The translations under genes and the position numbers were made by a program. Under the pieces are notes generated by a model, which saw only the letters and a list, made by a program, of their open reading frames with translations, was not told the origin of the DNA and searched no databases. Positions 1 to 5,684 of a stretch of DNA of 30,512 bases are shown piece by piece. How positions within the stretch are numbered: the first letter of the stretch is position 1; the number at the start of each line of letters is the position of its first letter. The DNA comes from a virus. Where the stretch lies: positions 1-30,512 of the IMG/VR virus record IMGVR_UViG_3300008110_000306, one strand, 5' to 3'.

Positions 1-9
1 GTTTGCATA

Positions 10-1185
10 TTAGTATCTGTGTTGTCCTACTGTGATTGCATATCTACCTTTAGTTGTTGCCTTTTGAGTTAGTTTCATCATCCCAACATATCTAAGTGCG
101 TCTAAAAGATGGTCTAATCCCCCTTCTGGTATATCTGTCACATAACCATGTTTGTCAGTTGAATATTGATATGCATACATTTCGTTTATTAAATTCTGTG
201 ATGTCTTTAATATATGTATGTTATAGTTTTGTAATGTTGATATACCAAATCTAATAGAGTCAGGTCCTTTAGTTACTGACTTTGCATTAAATCCCATTCT
301 GTATAACTCTTCTACGCTTCTGGGTTCTGAACTATCACACCATATCTCATAAGACTTATCAATTTCTTTTTTACTTAATTTGTCAGCAATGTCTTTCATC
401 ACTAATCCTTTTTCATATAGGACTTCTTCAACATATAAGTCATTTCCATTCTTATATACTGCAACTACTGCAGTTGGGTCATTACTATAACCCCAGTCTA
501 AACCAAACGCAACAAACTCTGCCTCAAAGTCATCAACAATATTAAACTTATAGATTGCCTTTTCATTTGGTGCAAACTCACCTTTACCATAGATTTTCCA
601 ATACTTAGGATTCTTAAACTCTAAGTCTTCAATTGCCTTAATCATTTCCTTTGGCAAGAATGTATTATCTTTATATGTTGTCACAAACCTTTCACAATCT
701 CCCATCTGTCTTAACCAATGAAATGGGGATATAGTAGGATTGTATGCAAGTATTATTCTACCTGTTGTTCTTATACTCAACTGAAAATAACTTTCTTCAT
801 CAATCTCACTTGCTTCATCTATAAAAAGAATGTCGGATTTAATACCTCTTAACTTCTCTGCATCATCTGTTGAAATAAATTGTATTGTTGAATCAAAGTA
901 TTTCCATATTCTATCAGTTGAATTATAATCATCTTCATTCCAAATATCCAATCTCTTAAGTATATCAGTAAAATCTTTGATTACAGTTCTCTTTAATGAT
1001 GGAATAGTTTTTCTTACAACTGTCACATTTAATCCATCCTTAGAAATCATCTGAACTAATAACCATTGTAGGATTGCATATGTTTTACCACTTCTAGTTC
1101 CACCTATATGTTGAGTGACTCTACTATTTGCATTCTCTATATGTCCGTATGTTATTGTTGTTTGTATATCAATTGCTTCCGGCAT
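10..1185 (-). CDS. terL: Terminase large subunit (TerL), packaging ATPase and nuclease
   Basis: This 391-aa protein is the motor that pumps DNA into the prohead and cuts the concatemer. The Walker A motif GGTRSGKT is at residues 28-35, the Walker B stretch DILFIDEA at 118-125, and a YNPT coupling-type motif at 148-151. The C-terminal RNase H-like nuclease shows acidic residues in the right order: GLDWG (D230), WCDSS (D284) and GGLDHLLDAL (D358/D362). The length is normal to slightly short for the family. The ATG overlaps the 3' end of the small-subunit gene by 17 nt, the usual coupled arrangement. The gene is complete, with its stop just inside the window edge. Known from the family: ATPase plus endonuclease. 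The packaging type (cos or pac) cannot be read from this sequence. Confidence 0.97.
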   Translation of the reverse strand: MPEAIDIQTTITYGHIENANSRVTQHIGGTRSGKTYAILQWLLVQMISKDGLNVTVVRKTIPSLKRTVIKDFTDILKRLDIWNEDDYNSTDRIWKYFDSTIQFISTDDAEKLRGIKSDILFIDEASEIDEESYFQLSIRTTGRIILAYNPTISPFHWLRQMGDCERFVTTYKDNTFLPKEMIKAIEDLEFKNPKYWKIYGKGEFAPNEKAIYKFNIVDDFEAEFVAFGLDWGYSNDPTAVVAVYKNGNDLYVEEVLYEKGLVMKDIADKLSKKEIDKSYEIWCDSSEPRSVEELYRMGFNAKSVTKGPDSIRFGISTLQNYNIHILKTSQNLINEMYAYQYSTDKHGYVTDIPEGGLDHLLDALRYVGMMKLTQKATTKGRYAITVGQHRY

Positions 1186-1468
1186 CTTTACTTTGTGTTA
1201 TGTTTACTGCAATCTGATGTATCTTTTGTTCTATCTCTGCTCTCATTTCTGTTCTGCTCAGTTTAGGTAAATTAAATTCTAATAACTTAATACTCAAATC
1301 AACTGCAGCCTTCGGGTCTTCTTTCATCAACTTATCCATTATTGTTGGCAAATCATCCAATACTCTATTTGTTGCACGAGCAATAGATAACTTCATTTGT
1401 TCTGTGCTTCTATTAACTGCACCTACTGGTCTTCCCTTTGCTAACTTATGTCCTTTTTGAAATGGCAT
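1169..1468 (-). CDS. terS: Terminase small subunit-like protein (TerS)
   Basis: A 99-aa protein directly upstream of and overlapping TerL. The N-terminus has the basic KGHKLAKGRPVGAVNR pattern, which I recognise at the start of many small TerS-like proteins of aquatic phages. It is followed by helices rich in Lys/Glu that could form the oligomerisation part. TerS normally recognises the packaging site and delivers the DNA to TerL. The assignment rests on position, size and this N-terminal pattern; no helix-turn-helix is obvious by eye. The ATG is preceded by an AT-rich leader without a Shine-Dalgarno motif. Confidence 0.8.
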   Translation of the reverse strand: MPFQKGHKLAKGRPVGAVNRSTEQMKLSIARATNRVLDDLPTIMDKLMKEDPKAAVDLSIKLLEFNLPKLSRTEMRAEIEQKIHQIAVNITQSKDAGSN

Positions 1469-1522
1469 ATATTAAATCTATATTATTTAAATGTGTTTAT
1501 ACTAATAATAACACCACTTAGT

Positions 1523-1633
1523 TTATTTTGTAGTATATACCTCAAATAGAATAGATAATCCAATAGTGAGAAGATATGCAATAATGAGTGGATATATTGG
1601 GTCTATCTCTTTATTCTTCTTTGTTATCTTCAT
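1523..1633 (-). CDS. Small single-pass membrane peptide, 36 aa
   Basis: Start MKITKKNKEID, then a hydrophobic stretch (about residues 12-30, PIYPLIIAYLLTIGLSILF) and a short polar tail EVYTTK. The ATG lies inside the 3' end of the 48-aa gene upstream, overlapping it by 23 nt, which suggests translational coupling. The charge pattern (Lys-rich N-terminus) fits an N-in membrane anchor. No family is recognised. It might be a lysis accessory protein or simply a small membrane protein; nothing in the sequence decides. Called because the frame is open, starts with ATG and has a clear membrane segment. Confidence 0.5.
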   Translation of the reverse strand: MKITKKNKEIDPIYPLIIAYLLTIGLSILFEVYTTK

Positions 1634-1757
1634 TTCCTTTTTTAATAATCTCATCAAATCTTTTTTCAATCTCTTGTAATTCTTCTTTAGTGAACATACC
1701 TTTCATCAATTCTGCAAGGTCACTAATTTGTTCATTCATTTTTTCTTCGTTTGTCAT
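1611..1757 (-). CDS. Hypothetical acidic helical protein, 48 aa
   Basis: The protein begins MTNEEKMNEQISDLAELM and continues with a charged, probably all-helical sequence ending GNEDNKEE. It lies between the tRNA-Gln gene and the 36-aa membrane peptide on the same strand, and its end overlaps that peptide's start. Heptad-like spacing of I/L residues suggests a short coiled coil. No function is recognised. Confidence 0.5.
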   Translation of the reverse strand: MTNEEKMNEQISDLAELMKGMFTKEELQEIEKRFDEIIKKGNEDNKEE

Positions 1758-1770
1758 ATTGTTGTTTTTG

Positions 1771-1841
1771 TAGTTCCTTTAGGATTTGAACCTAAACTGA
1801 CACAGTCAAAGTGTGTTGTGCTACCATTACACTAAGGAACA
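1771..1841 (-). tRNA. tRNA-Gln (anticodon UUG)
   Basis: The minus strand folds into a cloverleaf. The acceptor arm is GTTCCT/AGGAAC (positions 2-7 and 66-71) with an unpaired T1/T72. The D arm is GTG...CAC. The anticodon stem ACACA/TGTGT holds the loop CTTTGAC with anticodon TTG. The variable loop has 4 nt, and the T arm is TTAGG-TTCAAAT-CCTAA. The discriminator is A and CCA is not encoded. A weak first acceptor pair is also typical of bacterial tRNA-Gln. The gene sits 3 nt after the stop of the 55-aa gene and just before the 48-aa gene, so it is probably cut out of a longer mRNA. It would support translation of CAA codons. Confidence 0.9.
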
Positions 1842-1844
1842 TTG

Positions 1845-2012
1845 TTATTGTGATATCAATTCGTATGCATACATTCCAACTGCATTACCTTTATTGTCCA
1901 AAATGATTAACATACCACCATCTTTATTTCCTCTATGAATAATCTCTTTATCTCTTATCCATGTCCAATCAAAATTAAAATGTGCATAGTTATAGTCAAT
2001 TCTACTCTTCAT
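1845..2012 (-). CDS. Hypothetical protein, 55 aa
   Basis: Starts MKSRIDYNYAHFNFDWTWIR and ends AVGMYAYELISQ. It is rich in aromatic residues, with a central GGMLIILDNKGNAVGMY segment that looks like a beta hairpin. The ATG overlaps the end of the zinc-ribbon gene by 11 nt and the stop comes 3 nt before the tRNA-Gln. No family is recognised. The overlap with its neighbour and the sensible composition support a real gene. Confidence 0.55.
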   Translation of the reverse strand: MKSRIDYNYAHFNFDWTWIRDKEIIHRGNKDGGMLIILDNKGNAVGMYAYELISQ

Positions 2013-2457
2013 AATAGTTTCTAGTGTCTGGATAGTCAGTTTGAGTCATTGTCTTTGATTTAGCCTTTGTTTTCTTTACTGTTTCATCATCTCTTCTGTC
2101 CAAAATCCATTCCCATACTCCGTTATGCATTATCTCTTCTAATTGTTTTGCATAATGTTTTCGTCTTTCTTCTTTAGTCTTACATTGATTCAATTCTCTT
2201 TTAATCCTATCAAATCTTTTTCTATTTTCAAAACTACGGGTGTCAAATGGATATGGTTTCTTAAAAGGTAATCCTGCAAACTTTCCAGTTGGTATAATTC
2301 CTTCACCATACTTTTCCTTTGCATTATCATATATCTTTCTTGCAACACACTTTCTACATTGGTAAACAGGTTTATGTGTATGAAAATCAGTATCACATAC
2401 ATTACATTTCCTTATTTCTCCATTTACTCTATCAAATCTTTTTTGCTTAATGAACAT
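2002..2457 (-). CDS. Zinc-ribbon protein of unknown function, 151 aa
   Basis: Cys18-x2-Cys21 and Cys34-x2-Cys37 form a likely zinc knuckle near the N-terminus. A strongly basic and acidic helical region follows (about residues 70-120), then a Lys/Thr-rich tail. This resembles small phage nucleic-acid-binding proteins, but I do not recognise a named family. It lies 3 nt downstream of the sigma-like gene in what looks like one operon, so a role in transcription or packaging is possible; that is inference from position only. Confidence 0.75.
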   Translation of the reverse strand: MFIKQKRFDRVNGEIRKCNVCDTDFHTHKPVYQCRKCVARKIYDNAKEKYGEGIIPTGKFAGLPFKKPYPFDTRSFENRKRFDRIKRELNQCKTKEERRKHYAKQLEEIMHNGVWEWILDRRDDETVKKTKAKSKTMTQTDYPDTRNYYEE

Positions 2458-2460
2458 AAC

Positions 2461-3006
2461 TTATTTAAATGGATTATCCAATGTTGATTCCAAATACTTT
2501 CTAATCTTGCGCACAGAAATAAAAGTTGTTGATTTACTAATTCCTATCTTCTTTGCAACTTCATCTAATGTGTCCTCTGACATCCAATACAATTCAAAAA
2601 TACGGGCTTGTGGCCACATCTTTGTCACTTTTAACTTTTGTAATTCAGACATTACTTCTTCATGTGCCTGTTGCAATTGTAAATCCCATTCGTAATCATA
2701 AGGTATATCTTCTTCTGTATCTGGCATCTCTTCTATTAAGATAGTCTGATTTAATTTCTTTACCTTATTCATAAATCTACTATGTAAAAACTTATTACAA
2801 TAAAATAGATTGTAACTATCACCCCACCATATCTTAGGATTACATTTTAAATGCAAATATTCAAATAATTCACTACAAAGGTCTTCTGCTTCTTCTTGAT
2901 TCTTTGTAATCTTTTTTGCTTCATTAACTAACCAACCATTATGTGTGTTATATAGATTAGTCAATCTTTGATTACATTCCAATTGTAAACTACCTGAGTC
3001 TATCAT
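2461..3006 (-). CDS. Sigma-70/ECF-like RNA polymerase sigma factor
   Basis: The 181-aa protein has the two-domain plan of an extracytoplasmic-type sigma factor. Residues about 15-85 resemble region 2, with an EAEDLCSELFEYL helix that matches the conserved region 2.2 pattern. Residues about 135-173 form a region-4-like helix-turn-helix (TLDEVAKKIGISKSTTFISVRKIRKYLES). A linker rich in acidic residues joins them. Such factors redirect host RNA polymerase to phage promoters. The gene starts 1 nt inside the stop of the preceding gene (TAATG) and is followed by the zinc-ribbon gene and the terminase block. The natural hypothesis is that it drives late genes; the repeated element upstream of virion genes is a candidate target. 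Other HTH regulators with a sigma-like fold are the main alternative. Confidence 0.75.
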   Translation of the reverse strand: MIDSGSLQLECNQRLTNLYNTHNGWLVNEAKKITKNQEEAEDLCSELFEYLHLKCNPKIWWGDSYNLFYCNKFLHSRFMNKVKKLNQTILIEEMPDTEEDIPYDYEWDLQLQQAHEEVMSELQKLKVTKMWPQARIFELYWMSEDTLDEVAKKIGISKSTTFISVRKIRKYLESTLDNPFK

Positions 3007-3215
3007 TATTTATCTTTTACATAATCATGAAGAAAGTCAACTGCTCTTTTCCAATGATGTCCACTACTTCCACAAAGACATGGACGAGGTTCATTCTCAC
3101 CTCTTATATGATTAAATGTATTCCAAACATAAAATGCTTTATCTTCTGGCAATCTTGTCTTAATTTGACTCAATACACCTTTCAATTCTTGTAATTGTTC
3201 TTCTGTTAATTCCAT
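3006..3215 (-). CDS. Small CxCG-motif protein, 69 aa
   Basis: The N-terminal half is a helix rich in Leu/Glu (MELTEEQLQELKGVL). The C-terminal half carries RPCLCGSSGHHWKRAVDFL, with Cys46, Cys48, His53 and His54 as possible metal ligands. I recall similar short proteins with a CxC-SSG-xxW-xxAV pattern near terminase genes in Bacteroidota phages, but no function is known to me. Stop and next start overlap as TAATG, so it is translationally coupled to the sigma-like gene. Confidence 0.7.
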   Translation of the reverse strand: MELTEEQLQELKGVLSQIKTRLPEDKAFYVWNTFNHIRGENEPRPCLCGSSGHHWKRAVDFLHDYVKDK

Positions 3216-3216
3216 A

Positions 3217-3489
3217 TTACTTATTTAAGGTTTTCAACTTTGGTAATTTTAACTCTGCTGGTTTTGGTTGTTGAGGTTGTTCTCTTTCAATCGGATTTTC
3301 CAAATTTAAAAATGGTTTCAATTGTTCAATGTTTGGGTGGCTGCCTGGGAATGCAATCGCCATACTTGCTAAAATCAATACCATATCATTTACGGATTGC
3401 ATCTTTGTGAAATCAACCATATAGATTGAGTTTGGATTTACTTCTTTTTTCTGTTCTGTTCCTGCTAAGGAGAATGTTGTTTTTTCCAT
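3217..3489 (-). CDS. Hypothetical protein, 90 aa
   Basis: The N-terminus MEKTTFSLAGTEQKK is followed by a predicted helical part that is moderately hydrophobic (MVLILASMAIAFPG, about residues 36-49) and a Pro/Lys-rich C-terminal tail (QPKPAELKLPKLKTLNK). It lies 1 nt upstream of the 69-aa gene. No family recognised. The hydrophobic part is too short and broken for a confident membrane segment. Confidence 0.65.
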   Translation of the reverse strand: MEKTTFSLAGTEQKKEVNPNSIYMVDFTKMQSVNDMVLILASMAIAFPGSHPNIEQLKPFLNLENPIEREQPQQPKPAELKLPKLKTLNK

Positions 3490-3503
3490 TTTTATTTTTG
3501 TTT

Positions 3504-3686
3504 TTATAATTTAATTCCATCTGGACATCCAAACAATTCGTTAAGATAAATCTGTCTTTCTAAACATCCACATGATTGTTTATTGAATATTTTAATTGCA
3601 ATCCATCCAGCGATATCTTTTGCTCTACCTAAGAATAAGATATCTAAGATTGCTGACACTATGTTTCCTACTTTTATTATGCACAT
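3504..3686 (-). CDS. Small hydrophobic Cys-containing protein, 60 aa
   Basis: Hydrophobic N-terminal half (VGNIVSAILDILFLG, about residues 6-20, then GWIAIKIF) and a C-terminal SCGCLERQ...FGCPDGIKL with Cys39, Cys41 and Cys54. The pattern CGC-RQ-LN-LFGC resembles small proteins seen repeatedly in phages of aquatic Bacteroidota; function unknown. It follows the GIY-YIG gene by 7 nt. Confidence 0.65.
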   Translation of the reverse strand: MCIIKVGNIVSAILDILFLGRAKDIAGWIAIKIFNKQSCGCLERQIYLNELFGCPDGIKL

Positions 3687-3693
3687 ATTTTAA

Positions 3694-4179
3694 TTATTTA
3701 TATTGAAAGTAATAAGCACCAGCTCTTCTTTGTTTTCCACTTAACACATTATTTAAGTTTGTTACACCAAGTTTTTTCTGAGCTTGTCTTGTTGATTTAA
3801 ATTCACAAATGTATTCTTTAGTTTTGTAATCATAACATAATACAGGTCTACTATTACCAATCTTGTTAGACTTTAATAGTTTTATTCTTTTCTTTGCACC
3901 TGCAATTGCATTCTTAGCTAACTTTTCTTGGTCAGTTTCCAATCCATACTTCTTCTGTATTTTACATTGGAATTGAAACGCTTTCTTTTTGAAGTCTGCT
4001 GTTTTTACATTGAATTTTCTAATAATAACTAATTCAATATCTTTTCTACCTGTGAAATGTCCTTGACTGTTTTTGTGTCTACTTAATCTAATAATAGGGT
4101 TTGAACATTCTCCAACATATAATACATTATTATTGGAATCAATTATTTTGTAGACATAGTGCCACGTTGCCTTTTTCAT
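3694..4179 (-). CDS. GIY-YIG nuclease-like protein with NUMOD-type C-terminus, possibly inactive
   Basis: A 161-aa protein. The GIY-YIG core is visible as YVY (8-10) and YVG (21-23), followed by R31/R34 and H35, which match the conserved Arg and His of the family. The position of the catalytic Glu (E75 in I-TevI) is occupied by Gln71 in FQFQCKIQKK, whereas the paralogue at 4951-5394 has Glu there. Residues about 110-160 resemble a NUMOD1-type DNA-binding module: YDYKTKEYICEFKSTRQAQ, then NVLSGKQRRAGAYYFQY. Such proteins are usually free-standing homing endonucleases of phages. It follows its own promoter and begins the minus-strand transcript toward the terminase. Loss of the Glu suggests a decayed or repurposed binding protein. 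Confidence 0.88.
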   Translation of the reverse strand: MKKATWHYVYKIIDSNNNVLYVGECSNPIIRLSRHKNSQGHFTGRKDIELVIIRKFNVKTADFKKKAFQFQCKIQKKYGLETDQEKLAKNAIAGAKKRIKLLKSNKIGNSRPVLCYDYKTKEYICEFKSTRQAQKKLGVTNLNNVLSGKQRRAGAYYFQYK

Positions 4180-4229
4180 AATTTAGTTTTTGTTAATAAT
4201 TGTAATATAAGATAAATTCCTGATATTAC

Positions 4230-4263
4230 CAAATCTATTTGATATAAATATATAAATTCCAAA
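4230..4263 (-). promoter_or_regulatory. Bacteroidota-type promoter for the GIY-YIG/terminase-side block
   Basis: On the minus strand TTTG (4263-4260) is followed after 22 nt by TAGATTTG (4237-4230), an exact match to the TAnnTTTG -7 element. It lies between the terminator of the putative RNA and the ATG at 4179, with a leader of about 45 nt. Confidence 0.6.
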
Positions 4264-4271
4264 GTAAACGC

Positions 4272-4316
4272 AAAAAAGAACCCTGGTCAGATTTGGCACG
4301 TCACTGACACAGGGTT
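4272..4316 (-). terminator. Rho-independent terminator of the structured RNA
   Basis: On the minus strand AACCCTG (4316-4310) pairs with CAGGGTT (4285-4279). An inner GTCAG/CTGAC helix is separated by one bulged base. A C and six T (4277-4272) follow at once. The plus strand has no T-run after the hairpin, so it acts on the minus strand only. Confidence 0.85.
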
Positions 4317-4842
4317 AAGTATGTTAAATAGGACACTCTATAATAATTAGCTAAACAGCGATAGAGTATTGATTAAGTCCTACTTTATAATAACACACAA
4401 TTTTTTATTTATATTTAATTCTTATAAATTTATTTTTTACTTTATCAGTTTTTATTAGTGCTTTACTTTTTAGAAGTTACGACTTTTTTCTGATATTTCC
4501 AAATTATTCTTAAACTATTTTTAAATTATTTTTTGAACTTAATCACTGCTGCAACTGTTTTCGTTTATGCAGTAGATTTTGTTCAGTGTTGAATACACTT
4601 ATTCCATAAGGTAACTATACTCTTCATAAACTATTTAACTATCCTTTAGTCGTATGTTATGAAGGATTACCCAGAATAAGTAGAAGTTTCATGCAGTGAG
4701 TTTCATCCCAGCGTTGTTTCCACTTTGAACTTTCGTTCAGTAATGATTTCCACATTACATTCCACTTACTTTGATTAAGCACCCATTGTGGGTTTAACAC
4801 ATATCACTTATCATTTCGGATAAGGGTAGTAAGTTACCTATA
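4272..4842 (-). ncRNA. Large structured non-coding RNA, about 570 nt, class unknown
   Basis: No open frame fills this stretch, yet the minus strand is rich in complementary segments. Helices seen directly (plus coordinates): 4764-4770 with 4828-4834, enclosing hairpins 4781-4785/4789-4793 and 4807-4812/4819-4824; 4740-4745/4753-4758; 4726-4730/4735-4739 with a GAAA tetraloop on the minus strand; 4597-4604/4674-4681, 4610-4614/4667-4671 and 4622-4629/4657-4664 stacked as one long arm; 4544-4549/4693-4698 closing that arm; 4329-4341/4361-4382; and a 9-nt long-range match 4370-4378/4537-4545. Loops are purine-rich (GAAA, GGAAAT) only on the minus strand, which indicates the transcribed strand. 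A promoter lies at the 5' end and a terminator at the 3' end. Size and ornate folding recall ROOL/GOLLD RNAs, but no class is assigned. Confidence 0.7.
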
Positions 4843-4845
4843 TCA

Positions 4846-4877
4846 CTAAATATACAAAAACTTTTCAAAACCACCAA
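4846..4877 (-). promoter_or_regulatory. Promoter of the structured RNA (minus strand)
   Basis: TTG (4877-4875) and TATATTTA (4854-4847) are separated by 20 nt, close to the Bacteroidota TTG-N20-TAnnTTTG pattern. The predicted start falls at about 4840, where the first helix of the RNA begins. The -33 part lies in one arm of an ACCAAAT...ATTTGGT inverted repeat shared with the divergent promoter. Confidence 0.5.
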
Positions 4878-4898
4878 ATTCTAAAGAAATTATTTTAT

Positions 4899-4929
4899 TT
4901 GGTAGTTTAAGTTATTTTTCGTATATTGT
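4899..4929 (+). promoter_or_regulatory. Promoter of the plus-strand GIY-YIG gene
   Basis: TTG (4899-4901), 20 nt, then TATATTGT (4922-4929), near the TAnnTTTG consensus. The ATG follows at 4951. The -33 element lies in the second arm of the ACCAAAT (4873-4879) / ATTTGGT (4897-4903) inverted repeat, so the two divergent promoters are mirror images. Confidence 0.5.
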
Positions 4930-4950
4930 ATTATATCAAAATTAAAAGTT

Positions 4951-5394
4951 ATGTTTGTAGTTTATAAGTTAGTCAACTCTAAAAATGAAATTGAATATAT
5001 TGGGCATACTTCAAATATGATAAAAAGATTTAGAGTGCATAAATGTAAAAATGGAAAGTTTCATAATCGTAAAGATATATCTTATGAAATTATAAAATCA
5101 GGATTTCGTAAAAAAGAAAGAGCAATTGATTTTGAATGTAAATTGCAAAAGAAATTAGGTTTTGAAACTGATAGAGAAAAAATTAGTAGAAATATGAAAG
5201 AAGTGCAAAAAATAACTACTGAACAAAAAAGAATACCAATTGCTCAATATGACTTAAATGGTAATTTTATCAAAAAATACCCATCTATTTTAGCAGCTGA
5301 AAAAGAGCTAAAAATTAGGACAATTTGGAATGTCGTAAATGGACACCAAAAATCAACGAAAAACTTCGTATTTATACCCTTAGAAAATCTCTAA
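4951..5394 (+). CDS. GIY-YIG endonuclease with NUMOD-type DNA-binding tail
   Basis: A 147-aa protein with a complete-looking GIY-YIG core: VVY (3-5), YIG (16-18), R26/R28, H30, and Glu62 in DFECKLQKK at the catalytic position. Residues about 95-143 resemble a NUMOD1-type module (IAQYDLNGNFIKKYPS, then IWNVVNGHQKSTKNFVF). It is clearly related to the 3694-4179 protein (shared RKDI, KLQKK/KIQKK, G-x-ETD) but on the opposite strand, with the structured RNA between them. Known from the family: site-specific nicking or cutting that spreads the gene. It starts the plus-strand island, with an A-rich leader AAATTAAAAGTT before the ATG. A 15-bp direct repeat covers its stop codon, and a terminator follows at 5510. 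No interrupted gene is visible, so it is free-standing rather than intron-encoded. Confidence 0.9.
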   Translation: MFVVYKLVNSKNEIEYIGHTSNMIKRFRVHKCKNGKFHNRKDISYEIIKSGFRKKERAIDFECKLQKKLGFETDREKISRNMKEVQKITTEQKRIPIAQYDLNGNFIKKYPSILAAEKELKIRTIWNVVNGHQKSTKNFVFIPLENL

Positions 5395-5426
5395 AAAAAC
5401 CCCCTTTTTGTTAGAAAATCTCTAAT
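5380..5426 (+). repeat. 15-bp perfect direct repeat at the 3' end of the GIY-YIG gene
   Basis: TTAGAAAATCTCTAA occurs at 5380-5394 (the last codons and stop of the nuclease gene) and again at 5412-5426. The remaining intergenic stretch 5427-5684 holds a terminator, a 10-bp inverted match ATTTTGGTGC (5426-5435) / GCACCAAAAT (5590-5599) and the promoter-like site at 5614; I see no gene in it. Confidence 0.8.
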
Positions 5427-5509
5427 TTTGGTGCAACTAACTGGTTCCCAGACCGTTATATATGGGTTTTTTCACGATATTTAACCCCTTCATTATCAAT
5501 CGCTTATGA

Positions 5510-5534
5510 AAACCTCAATATATGAGGTTTTTTT
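5510..5534 (+). terminator. Rho-independent terminator after the plus-strand GIY-YIG gene
   Basis: AAACCTCA (5510-5517) and TGAGGTTT (5523-5530) form an 8-bp stem with a 5-nt loop, followed by four more T. It separates the nuclease from the rest of the plus-strand island. Confidence 0.8.
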
Positions 5535-5613
5535 ATATATGTAGTGTGTTGATTCCCAATAAAAACTTTCAAAAATAGTTCCAAAAAGAGCACCAAAATC
5601 CACGAAATTGTCG

Positions 5614-5639
5614 TATCTTTGGTATATCACCAACCAATT
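5614..5639 (+). promoter_or_regulatory. Promoter -7 motif overlapped by an inverted TTGG...CCAA element
   Basis: TATCTTTG (5614-5621) matches the TAnnTTTG element exactly, about 64 nt before the first ATG of the island. No TTG is found near -33, so activation or another factor may be needed. TTGGTATAT (5619-5627) with CCAATT (5634-5639) overlaps the -7 motif and has a near copy at 7630-7649, which makes an operator plausible. Confidence 0.45.
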
Positions 5640-5684
5640 AAGGTATGTGTGTATATTAAAATTTAAACTTTAAAACAAAGAATT

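Noticed and set aside
4180-4950. Group I intron carrying a homing endonuclease
   Set aside because: The GIY-YIG genes lie outside the structured part, no split host gene is found on either side, and the region has its own promoter and terminator.
5440-5472. Second terminator at CCCAGACC...TGGGTTTTTT
   Set aside because: The stem has only four pairs with a long loop; the clear terminator is at 5510.
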